Shown piece after piece: positions 53,896 to 62,682 of a stretch of DNA of 64,000 nt (positions are counted from its first letter, which is position 1; every line of letters begins with the position of its first letter). Source of the stretch: Clostridiales bacterium (GTDB taxonomy: Bacteria; Bacillota; Clostridia; Saccharofermentanales; Saccharofermentanaceae). Position numbers and translations under genes: made by a program. The notes beneath the pieces are model-generated. The model made no database searches, had not been told where the DNA came from, and saw nothing but the letters and a program-made list of their open reading frames with translations. Location: contig JAFWPB010000016.1 in NCBI GenBank assembly GCA_017545245.1, positions 124,001 to 188,000 of the forward strand. The letters run 5' to 3'.

Positions 53896-56800
53896 TTATT
53901 TTGTTTTTGCCGAGACGATCGTACTATAGCCGCTATAGTATTTATGCGTCTGTCCGTTCGCATCCTTGGTATAGTAGTAGGCTCTTACTCTGTAGTAGTA
54001 AGTTGTTCCGGATTTCAAGTTTGTACTTGTCTTCGTCGTACCGGTATAGATTCCAAGAAGTGCTCCCGGCGTCTTGGTTGGTGATTCGATTCTCCAGACT
54101 TCGTACAGGATATTCGATCCACTGATCTTATTCCAAGTCAGACTGATTGAGTCTTTCGTCGTCCCTGTCACTTTCAATCCAGTCGGTGCATCGACCTTCG
54201 GCGTAGCACTTACAATTGCGCTGTAGCCGGAGTAAACTTTCGAGCCATTGCTCAGTTTCTTGTAACTGCGCAGCTTGTAATAATATGTCTTGCCCGGTGT
54301 CAATGACTTCGAAACCGACTTTCCGTCAGAAGCATAATATGTCCCGAGCAATACATAATCACTTTGCTGGGCATTCGCTTTGTGTGTTCTCCAAACTTGC
54401 ACGAAGTCTGTATTCGTCGCCGGTGTCCAACTGATGTCCACTGTCGATGGCGACGAGGCCTTGGCCTTCACGTTACTCGGTGCAGATACCTTCACAGTTG
54501 GCGTAGCTGTTGGCTTCTTTATCGGCGTAGCCGTCGGCTTTTTGATCGGTGTTGGCGTTGCCTTCTTGGTCGGTGTCGGCGTCACCTTCTTCGTAGGTGT
54601 TGGCGTCACCTTCTTCGTTGGCGTAGGCGTTGCCTTCTTCGTAGGTGTCGGTGTCACCTTCTTCGTTGGTGTAGGTGTCGCCTTTTTCGTTGGCGTAGGT
54701 GTTACCTTCTTGGTCGGTGTAGGTGTTACCTTCTTCGTCGGTGTCGGCGTCACCTTCTTGGTCGGTGTAGCCGTTGGCTTCGGCGGCGTAGGCGTCGCCG
54801 GTTTCTTAGTAGGAGTAACCGTCGGTTTCTTGGTCGGCGTCACTGTATTCGTCGGGGTCGGCTTTTTTGTCGGTGTCACTGTATTTGTAGGCGTCGGTTT
54901 CTTCGTCGGCGTAGGTGTATTTGTCGGAGGAGTCGTCAACGAATGCAATTTCGTACTATTATCACATTCGAGAGAACAATCCGAAAAAGGATCACTATAA
55001 ACTGTTAAAGAACCATCAGGAATCATATACTGATCCCCTGCCAAAGTCATGTTCGTCAGATATGTGCAGCCACCAATGTTTAAGATCTCAATCTTGTTAT
55101 TTTGACAACACAGCGTCTTAAGATTCGGGCAACCCGTAACATTCAAATTTTCAATATTGTTGCTCTGACAATCCAAATACGTGATGCTGCTGCGATTACT
55201 CAAATTCAGCTCTGTAAGTTTATTATTCGAGCAGAAGATTTTGGATACATTATTCACACCATTCAGAGACAACGTTTCCAATTCATTTGTTGAACAATTA
55301 ATATACGTCAGTGTTGACGTTTCCGGAAGTATTAGTGATGTCAATTCACAGTTATTGCAATACAGACTCTTCAAAGTCTTGATCTCGCTAAGATCCAGTT
55401 CTCCTAACGGGTTTTCCGAACAGCTGAGAGATTCGACAAAAGGCAGAAGTTCAAGTCCTTTTAAAGACGAAATACTAAGATTCACTGCATACACACGATT
55501 CGCATACAAAAGCTCTTTTACCGAAAGGATCTGATCTTCGTTTCCATCAAAAGCACTTAAAACATAGCTGCGGAAGTTTTCATCCGGGAAAGTCGTCGCG
55601 TTCACTTCAAGCGATGAGAATTCGTAGATCCTCGGAATCGTTTCTGTGTCGGTAATCACCTCAGTATTAAGATCAACGATGACATGATCATAGTCTATAG
55701 CATATTCCACATATGATGCCAGATCGTCACTCCGATTCGTCAACTGAACGATTTCATTCAGCCTGTCGATACCTCTAATGTCCAGTGTGGCGATGTCATT
55801 AAAATAGCACTTCACTTTAACAAGCTCCTTACATCCACTGATATTCAGCGACGTAATGGAATTTCCAGAACAATCCAGGGACTCCAGTTTTCTGTTTTGG
55901 CTAAGATTCAGAGAAGTCAGCTTGCTGTTGATACATCTCAGATTGGAAAGCAGCGGAAAGTATTCCACTCCACTCATCGTGGTGAATTCCTTACTGTCAA
56001 CACTTATATTTTTCACCAAAACACTTTCACGCCAAGAAATAACCTTATCGCCATCCGCATCGTATTCTTCCTCTACATATTTACGGAAAGCAGCATCTTT
56101 GAAGTTTTCGTCATTGATCTCAACCGGTGTATAGAAAGCCATCTCTGGCTCAATCACTCCGTTCACAGTATTTACAGACGTATAAAGGTCAAAAGATAAC
56201 CAGCACGTAGTCGTACCAACTTGGGCACGGTATAAAACATATGTATTTTCATACTGAACACGATTATCATCTGAAATGATTCCACAAAGATCAGAAGAAC
56301 CGGACAGATCCAGTTCCTGGAGCGGATTATAGTGACAATCCAGAGTCTTCAAAGAAGAGCACCCACTCAGATTCAGCGAAGAAATACCATTCTCATAACA
56401 ATCGAGAGCTTTCAACTTGGGTTGCGTTCCAAGATTCAACGAAGTTAACCGATTCGAATCACAACTCAACACTTCGATATTACTGTTATCAGGAACCTTC
56501 AATTCCGTCAAACAATTTGATCCTGCATAGAGTAATCGTATATGCGTATTCTGGCTAAGGTCAAGTTTTGACAACTGATTATTCTTGCACGAAAGCGTAC
56601 TCAGGGCCGTATTCTTACTTACATCCAGTTCAGATAATTCATTCTTATCGCACTTTAGTTCTGAAAGAGCAATGAAATGCTTAAGTCCAACTAACGACGC
56701 AATATTCTTATCTACTACATTCATGGATGTAACACGGAAAGACTCAGAAGGAGAGAGTTTTTCGTCATGATTCAAATCATAGTTTTCCAATACAAATGCT

Positions 56801-57543
56801 CGAAAAGCACTGTCCGGGAAGTTTTCTTCGTTGATTTCAACGACGGAAACCGTCAGCGCCGGTGGGATTGTGCCGTTAGAAGTTTTTAATCCGCTATAAA
56901 GATCATATTGCAGGACATACTGATCAGATCCGATCGTTGTTTTATACGAGATGCAATTTGTGACATCTGCTTCCAGATTCTCCGGGGTCACACAACTGCT
57001 TAACGCTGCATTGGAAGAAACATCCAGCGTAGTCAGATTATTGTTGTAACAGACCAATCTTCTGAGATTCGTATATTTACTCACATCAAGTGATGTCAGC
57101 TGGTTCTTCTCACATCTCAAGAGTTCCAGATTCGTATTGTTTCCAAGGTTCAAGGAAGAAATGTTGTTATTGTCGCAGAACACGCGTTCGAGTTTCGTAT
57201 TCTGACTCAGATCCAGTTCTGTCAATTGATTGTTCTCACAGGAAAACATGGTCAAATTAACAAAGTATTCAACACCTTTTACAGTTGTTATTCCCAATCC
57301 TTCGGGCAGCATATTCGTGACACGATTGATCTCTTCAGCCGACAAACTGTCGTCATGATTTAGATCAAAATTGTTCTTTACATATGTTCTGAAGCTTTCG
57401 TCAGGAAATGTCGTTTCATCAATCACGACACCCTCCTGATCCGGCACTGCTGCCAGAACTTCCTTCAATGGTGCATAAAGAACAGAACCTAAGACAAGAA
57501 AAGAAATACCAAAAAGGCCGGCCAATACCCGATTCACCCGCAT
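53896..57543 (-). CDS. Large secreted EF-hand/LRR protein with two C-terminal FN3 domains
   Basis: 1215 residues. ATG at 57543 has GGGGAGG upstream. Signal peptide 1-33. Four EF-hand/LRR blocks (about 38-240, 245-470, 475-650, 655-880) with loops DLNHDDSLSAEE, DLNHDEKLSPSE, DADGDKVISWRE and DGNEDQILSVKE. Blocks 1 to 3 end with a beta segment YxLxxDLYS/YDHVIVDLN. Stalk of TPTPTKKV/A repeats (about 885-1015), then two fibronectin III domains (about 1020-1215) closely matching those of 45325-48252. The largest member of the family in the window; ligand unknown. Confidence 0.9.
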   Translation of the reverse strand: MRVNRVLAGLFGISFLVLGSVLYAPLKEVLAAVPDQEGVVIDETTFPDESFRTYVKNNFDLNHDDSLSAEEINRVTNMLPEGLGITTVKGVEYFVNLTMFSCENNQLTELDLSQNTKLERVFCDNNNISSLNLGNNTNLELLRCEKNQLTSLDVSKYTNLRRLVCYNNNLTTLDVSSNAALSSCVTPENLEADVTNCISYKTTIGSDQYVLQYDLYSGLKTSNGTIPPALTVSVVEINEENFPDSAFRAFVLENYDLNHDEKLSPSESFRVTSMNVVDKNIASLVGLKHFIALSELKCDKNELSELDVSKNTALSTLSCKNNQLSKLDLSQNTHIRLLYAGSNCLTELKVPDNSNIEVLSCDSNRLTSLNLGTQPKLKALDCYENGISSLNLSGCSSLKTLDCHYNPLQELDLSGSSDLCGIISDDNRVQYENTYVLYRAQVGTTTCWLSFDLYTSVNTVNGVIEPEMAFYTPVEINDENFKDAAFRKYVEEEYDADGDKVISWRESVLVKNISVDSKEFTTMSGVEYFPLLSNLRCINSKLTSLNLSQNRKLESLDCSGNSITSLNISGCKELVKVKCYFNDIATLDIRGIDRLNEIVQLTNRSDDLASYVEYAIDYDHVIVDLNTEVITDTETIPRIYEFSSLEVNATTFPDENFRSYVLSAFDGNEDQILSVKELLYANRVYAVNLSISSLKGLELLPFVESLSCSENPLGELDLSEIKTLKSLYCNNCELTSLILPETSTLTYINCSTNELETLSLNGVNNVSKIFCSNNKLTELNLSNRSSITYLDCQSNNIENLNVTGCPNLKTLCCQNNKIEILNIGGCTYLTNMTLAGDQYMIPDGSLTVYSDPFSDCSLECDNSTKLHSLTTPPTNTPTPTKKPTPTNTVTPTKKPTPTNTVTPTKKPTVTPTKKPATPTPPKPTATPTKKVTPTPTKKVTPTPTKKVTPTPTKKATPTPTKKVTPTPTKKATPTPTKKVTPTPTKKVTPTPTKKATPTPIKKPTATPIKKPTATPTVKVSAPSNVKAKASSPSTVDISWTPATNTDFVQVWRTHKANAQQSDYVLLGTYYASDGKSVSKSLTPGKTYYYKLRSYKKLSNGSKVYSGYSAIVSATPKVDAPTGLKVTGTTKDSISLTWNKISGSNILYEVWRIESPTKTPGALLGIYTGTTKTSTNLKSGTTYYYRVRAYYYTKDANGQTHKYYSGYSTIVSAKTK
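54490..54925. repeat. 24-bp in-frame tandem repeat in the stalk of 53896-57543
   Basis: About 17 units, mostly TPTPTKKV and TPTPTKKA plus PTNTVTPTKK variants near the LRR side. Confidence 0.88.
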
Positions 57544-57687
57544 ATAACGTCCTCCCCAACAAGACAAATAATATCGTGCTTCAAAAGCACTTGAAGTCAT
57601 GCTTCTTCCAAATCTGAAAGCACATCATGAATATTTTAATATATTCCCCTGCTTTCTGTCGATAAAATCATCAATGATCAGACATAG

Positions 57688-57729
57688 AAAAAGGGCGTCC
57701 CCGTGACGGATCGTCACTGGAAGACGCCC
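57688..57729 (-). terminator. Terminator of the DUF4230 gene
   Basis: GGGCGTC/GACGCCC (57723-57729 and 57693-57699) around an inner GTGACG/CGTCAC hairpin, then TTTTTC on the minus strand. The 57544-57687 stretch otherwise holds the leader of the LRR-FN3 gene. Confidence 0.88.
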
Positions 57730-57762
57730 CGGATAAGGCGTTACGACTTGCAACAGACGTTT

Positions 57763-58491
57763 TTACTTTGCTACGCTGTTATTGGAGAAGACAACTTTGT
57801 AATCGCTATGGAGCTTGGCAAGATTGTCTACGATGATCTTTCGGAACTGGGTCTCGGCTTTTTCATAAATACCATTGTTGATGGCATTCTGCAGTTGATC
57901 TGCCTTAACAGTAACAAGATGCTCATTCACCTCATCGGCACGGATCGGATTCAGGATGTTGTTGTCCTGAAGGACCTGTACATTCTCCTGCGGCAGGTTG
58001 TTGTCAACGATCGGCACCTTCGGCAATGTAATATAGATTTCTTTTCTCGCATCATTGACCATAACGTGGAGATCATTGAGATCGTAGCCGACCTTAATTG
58101 TACCAACATAGGAGATCTGGATCTGGTGCTGTGTACCCCAGATGTTCACATCTGTATACGGGATCTGACGGGAGTCGACAACTGTAGCGAGTCCGCTGTA
58201 TGTCTCCGAATAGGTCATCAGTTCAGCGATGGCATTCAGTTCACTCTTTACCGTAGTGTTGGTAAGGATGATTTCGTGGAACTTTTCTTCTTCAGACTTG
58301 ATCGCTTCTTTTGCACCGGTACGCTTGATCGTATTGGAGTTGAACCAGCCCCCAAAGAAAACACCGAACAAAACAACGGCTCCGGCAATTGCCAGCCCAC
58401 CGATAACGTATTTCCCTATTTTCCCGAAAAAGCCACCCTGATTTGCATTGATGATGATCGGCTGGCCATTCTCTGCTTTAATTCTCTTCAT
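57763..58491 (-). CDS. DUF4230 membrane-anchored protein
   Basis: 242 residues. ATG at 58491 has GGAGG 8 nt upstream; the ATG at 58497 is too close. One membrane helix (about 26-48), then an extracytoplasmic domain with LNAIAELMTYSETYSGLATV, IPYTDVNIWGTQHQIQISYVGTIKVGYDL and ITLPKVPIVDNNL, characteristic of DUF4230. Function unknown. Single-gene unit with its own promoter and terminator. Confidence 0.85.
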   Translation of the reverse strand: MKRIKAENGQPIIINANQGGFFGKIGKYVIGGLAIAGAVVLFGVFFGGWFNSNTIKRTGAKEAIKSEEEKFHEIILTNTTVKSELNAIAELMTYSETYSGLATVVDSRQIPYTDVNIWGTQHQIQISYVGTIKVGYDLNDLHVMVNDARKEIYITLPKVPIVDNNLPQENVQVLQDNNILNPIRADEVNEHLVTVKADQLQNAINNGIYEKAETQFRKIIVDNLAKLHSDYKVVFSNNSVAK

Positions 58492-58572
58492 GATCATACC
58501 CTCCTTCTAACAAGGACGCGATCCTCAGGATCCTCTCCCCAAAACCGCTTTTTATCTGCGCATGACTCCTTA

Positions 58573-58601
58573 ATATAATAATATACGAAGAAAGCATGCA
58601 A
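58573..58601 (-). promoter_or_regulatory. Promoter of the DUF4230 gene
   Basis: TTGCAT (58596-58601), 17-bp spacer, TTATAT (58573-58578). The divergent region 58602-58763 holds a TATAAT near 58672 for the XRE gene with a weak -35 box. Confidence 0.6.
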
Positions 58602-58763
58602 AAATCTCTCAATTTTTTTAATTCTCCCGACTTTCTTTCGGGTTTGGGGTTTCCTTTTACTCTAACTATAGTTTATAATCTAGGTTGTCAAACAAAAACG
58701 TTGCGGATTTACTTTTAAGACCAGCTAATTTGTTTTGAACTTCAAAATAAAGTGGAGAGCATT

Positions 58764-59258
58764 ATGGGTAGAAAATCGATCAAAGAAAACAAGAACATCT
58801 ATCAGCTTAGCCGCGAGGCACAGAACCTCACTCGTGACGCTGCTTCCGAGTTACTTCAGTATATCTCGGCTGACCGTATCGAGAAGATAGAAAATGAGAA
58901 AACACTTCCTCACCCGGAAGAGATACTGGCCATGGCTGACTGTTACAAGAACCCATCTCTTTGCAACTACTTCTGCTCACACGAGTGCCCGATCGGTCAG
59001 GAATATGTGCCGGAAGTCGTCCCGAAGGAGCTTTCCCAGATCACTCTCGAAATGATCGCTACACTGAATTCCATCGACAAGAACAAGAATCGTCTGATTG
59101 AGATCACCGTAGACGGCAAGATTTCAAAAGAAGAAATGCCGGACTTCATTGAAATCAAAAACGAATTGGATAAGATGGCGCTTACCATCGACTCTCTCCG
59201 TCTCTGGATCGATAATGCCATCGCTGCCGGCCAGATTGAAAAGGATACTTTCAAATAA
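58764..59258 (+). CDS. XRE-family helix-turn-helix regulator
   Basis: 164 residues from the ATG at 58764 with GGAGAG upstream. A Cro/CI-type HTH occupies about 8-62 (IYQLSREAQNLTRDAASELLQYISADRIEKIENEKTLP pattern split over two helices). A Cys cluster CNYFCSHECPIG near 72-83 may bind a metal. The rest is a helical coiled-coil-like C-terminus (about 95-160). Likely a DNA-binding regulator; targets unknown. Confidence 0.85.
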   Translation: MGRKSIKENKNIYQLSREAQNLTRDAASELLQYISADRIEKIENEKTLPHPEEILAMADCYKNPSLCNYFCSHECPIGQEYVPEVVPKELSQITLEMIATLNSIDKNKNRLIEITVDGKISKEEMPDFIEIKNELDKMALTIDSLRLWIDNAIAAGQIEKDTFK

Positions 59259-59283
59259 TCAAACCAGGAACAGGTTTTATATA

Positions 59284-59320
59284 AAGAGAGCCCGCACTTC
59301 TCACATATGCGGGCTCTCTT
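59284..59320. terminator. Bidirectional terminator between the XRE gene and the small ORF
   Basis: Perfect 13-bp stem AAGAGAGCCCGCA/TGCGGGCTCTCTT with an 11-nt loop, followed by TCATTTTG on the plus strand. On the minus strand its first base is part of the small ORF's stop codon. Confidence 0.88.
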
Positions 59321-59469
59321 CATTTTGAAAGTGAATCCTCAGGGGTGTCATTAATGATCCGGCCATGAAATGTAGAGGCATTTTCCAGTCCCATTCTCTT
59401 GCAAAAATCAGGATATTTCTCAAGTGCTTCTACAAGTCGGATCATCTTTCGTCGTTTGTCTAGTTCCAT
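59320..59469 (-). CDS. 49-residue small protein of unknown function
   Basis: ATG at 59469 with GGAAGTG upstream; encodes MELDKRRKMIRLVEALEKY and a polar C-terminus ending DTPEDSLSK. Highly charged, helical N-terminal half, no signal or membrane segment. It ends exactly at a strong terminator, which supports a real gene; no family recognised. The 59470-59699 stretch upstream shows only weak promoter-like AT-rich sequence, including a TATACT near 59638 for the next plus-strand gene. Confidence 0.6.
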   Translation of the reverse strand: MELDKRRKMIRLVEALEKYPDFCKRMGLENASTFHGRIINDTPEDSLSK

Positions 59470-59699
59470 AAAATCACTTCCACTTACATTGAACGGTTAT
59501 GGGTTATATGAAGTATTCTATCTTTCTGCTTATGAAAGAAACATATTCTTCAAAGGAAAATAGAACGCCGTATTTTTCTTTTCCGGCCCAAATAGCATCT
59601 CTTATGTCAAAGACGCGCATCCAGAAAGAAAAATGCTATACTGGAAGAGATAGATAATCCTGTGCCGCAGGCACCAGACCAATCCAAGGAGGCGTTGTT

Positions 59700-60263
59700 A
59701 TGAAGTATGTCCTGATTTCTTTAGCTGAGTGTAGTAAACTTGATCTTTCCGGTTCTGAAAAGCTATCCAAGTTCGACCGGATCCTGTGTCTTTATGTCAA
59801 AGGCAAGAAGACTCTTTCCGCTAAAGTGAAGGAAGCTTTTAACGAGATCCCTGCAGAGATCGAATACTTCGAGATAGCGAGTACTTCTGAGCTCTGGCTT
59901 TATATGGCCTATCTGATTGGTGTGCACTCGCAGGCCAAACACGATGTCTATGTTATCACAGAAGACAAATCCAAAATTCCGGGGAAGATCGCCAAAGAAG
60001 CCAAGGTGCTGAGTTCTTTTAAATCAGTAGGCGGAACATCCTCTTCTGCTTCAGCGAAGAAATCCTCGGCGAAAAAGACCACTTCTTCGAGTACGAAGAA
60101 ATCGTCTGCTTCAAAGAAAACGGCCGCTTCCAAGAAGACTACCACAAAAAAATCAACGTCGACAAAAAAGACCGCGTCTTCCAAGAAAAAAGACGACGGT
60201 CTGGATGTAGCCGATCTGCTCACAAAACAGCTGAGCAACCTTGCCGGACAATTCTTCAAATGA
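59700..60263 (+). CDS. PIN/NYN-like domain remnant fused to a histone-H1-like Lys/Ser tail
   Basis: 187 residues, RBS AGGAGG. Residues 1-100 have the strand-helix rhythm of the small PIN-like/NYN proteins (KYVLISLAEC, ELWLYMAYLIGVHSQAKHDVYVITEDKSKIPG), but the Asp residues that normally bind metal in YVLIDYENV and DFHIAYYLG are missing, so nuclease activity is unlikely (inference from remembered family motifs). Residues about 108-165 are Lys/Ser/Thr/Ala repeats like histone H1 or HctB, suggesting DNA or RNA binding. A short helical end closes the protein. Converges with the lipoprotein gene, 5 bp apart. Confidence 0.7.
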   Translation: MKYVLISLAECSKLDLSGSEKLSKFDRILCLYVKGKKTLSAKVKEAFNEIPAEIEYFEIASTSELWLYMAYLIGVHSQAKHDVYVITEDKSKIPGKIAKEAKVLSSFKSVGGTSSSASAKKSSAKKTTSSSTKKSSASKKTAASKKTTTKKSTSTKKTASSKKKDDGLDVADLLTKQLSNLAGQFFK

Positions 60264-60268
60264 GGAGT

Positions 60269-61402
60269 CTATCCTCTTTCGACGGATGTCTTATGCGGAT
60301 AGATAAACGTGTTCTCGTTCAAGCCCGGATCATTGGATTCGTATACGGCTAAACACGTAGTCCCGTCGCCCACGCACAAGGAAAGGACCACTGTCGTACC
60401 GGCATCGGAAGTTCCATAGAGCACAAGATTCGAAGGATCTCCGACAAACTGGCGGACGATCATGCGGTTATATACATTGGCCCCCTCGATACGGACATTA
60501 GCCACGACCTCACCGAGTTTTTCATCGTAGAAGACCTCGGCAGTTCCTTCGTCTGCCGTAAAGATGCCAAACCATCCACCTTCCATTTCTTCCTTTTTCG
60601 TCTTCTCGGTCGAAGGGAAAGTCGAGCGATAAATGATGAACGCCGTCCCATCGCTCGGGCTGTAAAGAACATAGTTAGAAAGATACTGCTCGTTTGGATA
60701 ACTCAAAAACATTTCGACCCACTCGAGAGCTTCCTTGGGAAGTTCACTCATCGGTGTGTTAGGAAGGTACAGGATAAGCTCCTCGACCTTATCAAAGCCA
60801 TATGGTTTGCAGCTTTTCACATGTGCTGTCTTTCCCTGATACTCCTCGTCTTTATCTTCAAATTCCAGATAACTGATCTTGTGGATTTTGGTCTTGTATG
60901 AGTAATCATTCGCACGTACAAATTCTTCAATCAGACCGGAAAACTCACCACGCTGGATATCATAGGAATCATCGTCCAGATTCGGCATGACGCTTTCGTA
61001 CTGGCCAGACAGATTTCTTTTGGTCGTATTGATCCTGATCACCGTCTCCCAGGAAGCAGTTCCACCACTCAAGCCTCCGATCAGACTCTCCGGAATCTGA
61101 TATGCTGCAGACTTATAAAAATCGATCGGGTCGTCATCGTAGCTAAGTACCATTGGGGCAGGCGCCGTTTCTGCGATTGTTGTTTCTTTCATCGTTGTAC
61201 TCTCTGAAGATTCTGTGGAAGTTGTCTCCGACTCGGTTGGTGCCTCTGTCTCGGTTTCTGAACTGCTCGGCTCTTCCGTTTCCGATGTCGTCGTAGATTT
61301 GGATGTCTTGTACGTCGTTCTCGTCTCAGAAGACTTCGCCCTACAGCCAGACATGACCAAAGCGCCCGCTAACGCTAGCGCCGCGATTGCATTTCTCTTC
61401 AT
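60269..61402 (-). CDS. Lipoprotein with Ser/Thr/Glu linker
   Basis: 377 residues. Lipobox LVMSGC at residue 19-20. A disordered Ser/Thr/Glu linker (about 25-80) leads to a globular domain (about 90-375) with alternating strands; no family recognised. AG-rich ribosome site. Predicted to be anchored on the outer face of the membrane. Confidence 0.78.
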   Translation of the reverse strand: MKRNAIAALALAGALVMSGCRAKSSETRTTYKTSKSTTTSETEEPSSSETETEAPTESETTSTESSESTTMKETTIAETAPAPMVLSYDDDPIDFYKSAAYQIPESLIGGLSGGTASWETVIRINTTKRNLSGQYESVMPNLDDDSYDIQRGEFSGLIEEFVRANDYSYKTKIHKISYLEFEDKDEEYQGKTAHVKSCKPYGFDKVEELILYLPNTPMSELPKEALEWVEMFLSYPNEQYLSNYVLYSPSDGTAFIIYRSTFPSTEKTKKEEMEGGWFGIFTADEGTAEVFYDEKLGEVVANVRIEGANVYNRMIVRQFVGDPSNLVLYGTSDAGTTVVLSLCVGDGTTCLAVYESNDPGLNENTFIYPHKTSVERG

Positions 61403-61498
61403 TTCTTTTCCTCTTTTCCTTTTCTTATTCCTTCTCTTTTCAGCGTTTCCATAAAGAACACTCTGTTCATCTTACTACAGAAACACCATCTTCGCCAG

Positions 61499-61987
61499 TT
61501 AATGGAACGAAAGCTTTTCGAGCACTTCGATTATCTCAATCGATAAGATAGTTCTGGAGTGGATCTCTTTTTCACTGAACTGTTCGAGCAATTCCTCACT
61601 TTTCCTCTCCTGCCATACCTCCAGGTTGGTATCACCGTGTTCCAGTTCTGCCACCTCAATCGGAATATCACCAAAATGCATCAGCCCGAAGCCTTTTGTA
61701 CGGATCACGCATTGCGGCTCGCCGTCCCAGTTTGTCAGCACGTTGATATCACCGCACTGCGGATACATGTCACGTCTTTCTTCCAGAAGGCTCTGAAGCT
61801 GATCGTTATCATACTCAAAAAGCACTTCATCTTCGATAATGTCGCTGACAGTCTCGAAATACGGCTCAAAATAGGAGATGATCGCAGTTCTTTTGCCATC
61901 CATGATCTCAGATACGATCTGATCGGCTTCTTCCTTCGTCTCGCCATAATGCCACTGCATCAGTTCATCCAGATTGTAGTCAGCCAT
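61499..61987 (-). CDS. ASCH-domain-like protein
   Basis: 162 residues, RBS GAGGAG. After a helical start, DINVLTNWDGEPQCVIRTKGFGLMHFGDIPIEVAELE and TNLEVWQERKSEEL match the ASCH (PUA-related) pattern: a strand carrying a basic residue, then a hydrophobic helix and an E-x-D/N-x-x-x-W segment. ASCH domains bind RNA, and some hydrolyse modified nucleosides. Cytosolic; actual substrate unknown. Confidence 0.75.
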   Translation of the reverse strand: MADYNLDELMQWHYGETKEEADQIVSEIMDGKRTAIISYFEPYFETVSDIIEDEVLFEYDNDQLQSLLEERRDMYPQCGDINVLTNWDGEPQCVIRTKGFGLMHFGDIPIEVAELEHGDTNLEVWQERKSEELLEQFSEKEIHSRTILSIEIIEVLEKLSFH

Positions 61988-62055
61988 ACTCTATTTCTCC
62001 TCGTACACTTACTAAAGCCGTCGCTTCGGCCTGATAAAAACTCACGTCCATTGTA

Positions 62056-62682
62056 CTAGATCTTAATACGCTGATAGTAGAAGCACGCAAGCTGCGTACG
62101 ATCCCGCAGATCCAGTTTGGACAACACCGCGCTGATCATGTTTCTCACCGTTCCTTCTCCGAGAAACATTTTCTGTGCGATTTCTTTATTTGAAAGCCCT
62201 TCTGCAACCAGTTCCACAAGTTCTCTTTCTTTCGGCGTAATATCGTAATCTTCCCAACGGAAGGATTCACTTCGGTTCAGAAGATCCGGCAGACGCTCAA
62301 CGATTTTGCCGCCGAAAACAGTCTGTCCGCCAAATACCGCATGTACAGCTGTAGATAGCGAGGCACAGTCCTGTTTCAGGATATACCCCTTTGCGCCGAC
62401 TTTCAGCGCACGGTTGATATATTCATCATCGAGAAAGGTAGTAAGCAGGATCACCTTGGCCGTCGGATCAATCTTCAGGATTTCTTCTGTTGCAGTCAGA
62501 CCGTCCGTCTCTTCCATTCGGATGTCCGACAGCACCACATCGGGCCTACATTCCGGGTAAGAATCCACCGCCTCTTTTCCACTACTGCACATCTTGATTA
62601 CTTCGATGTCCTGATCCTGCTCCAGGATGATCTTCAGTGACTGGTTAACGAGTGGATCGTCATCCACGATCATGATCTTCAT
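62056..62682 (-). CDS. LiaR-like NarL-family response regulator
   Basis: 208 residues. Receiver with Asp53 (VVLSDIRME), Thr in LLTTFLDDEYI and Lys in GAKGYILK; LuxR-type HTH at about 143-205 (LTPKERELVELVAEGLSNKEIAQKMFLGEGTVRN region). The start ATG overlaps the kinase stop by 4 bp, with GGAGGAG upstream. Activated by the adjacent kinase, probably in response to envelope stress (inference from LiaRS homology). Confidence 0.93.
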   Translation of the reverse strand: MKIMIVDDDPLVNQSLKIILEQDQDIEVIKMCSSGKEAVDSYPECRPDVVLSDIRMEETDGLTATEEILKIDPTAKVILLTTFLDDEYINRALKVGAKGYILKQDCASLSTAVHAVFGGQTVFGGKIVERLPDLLNRSESFRWEDYDITPKERELVELVAEGLSNKEIAQKMFLGEGTVRNMISAVLSKLDLRDRTQLACFYYQRIKI

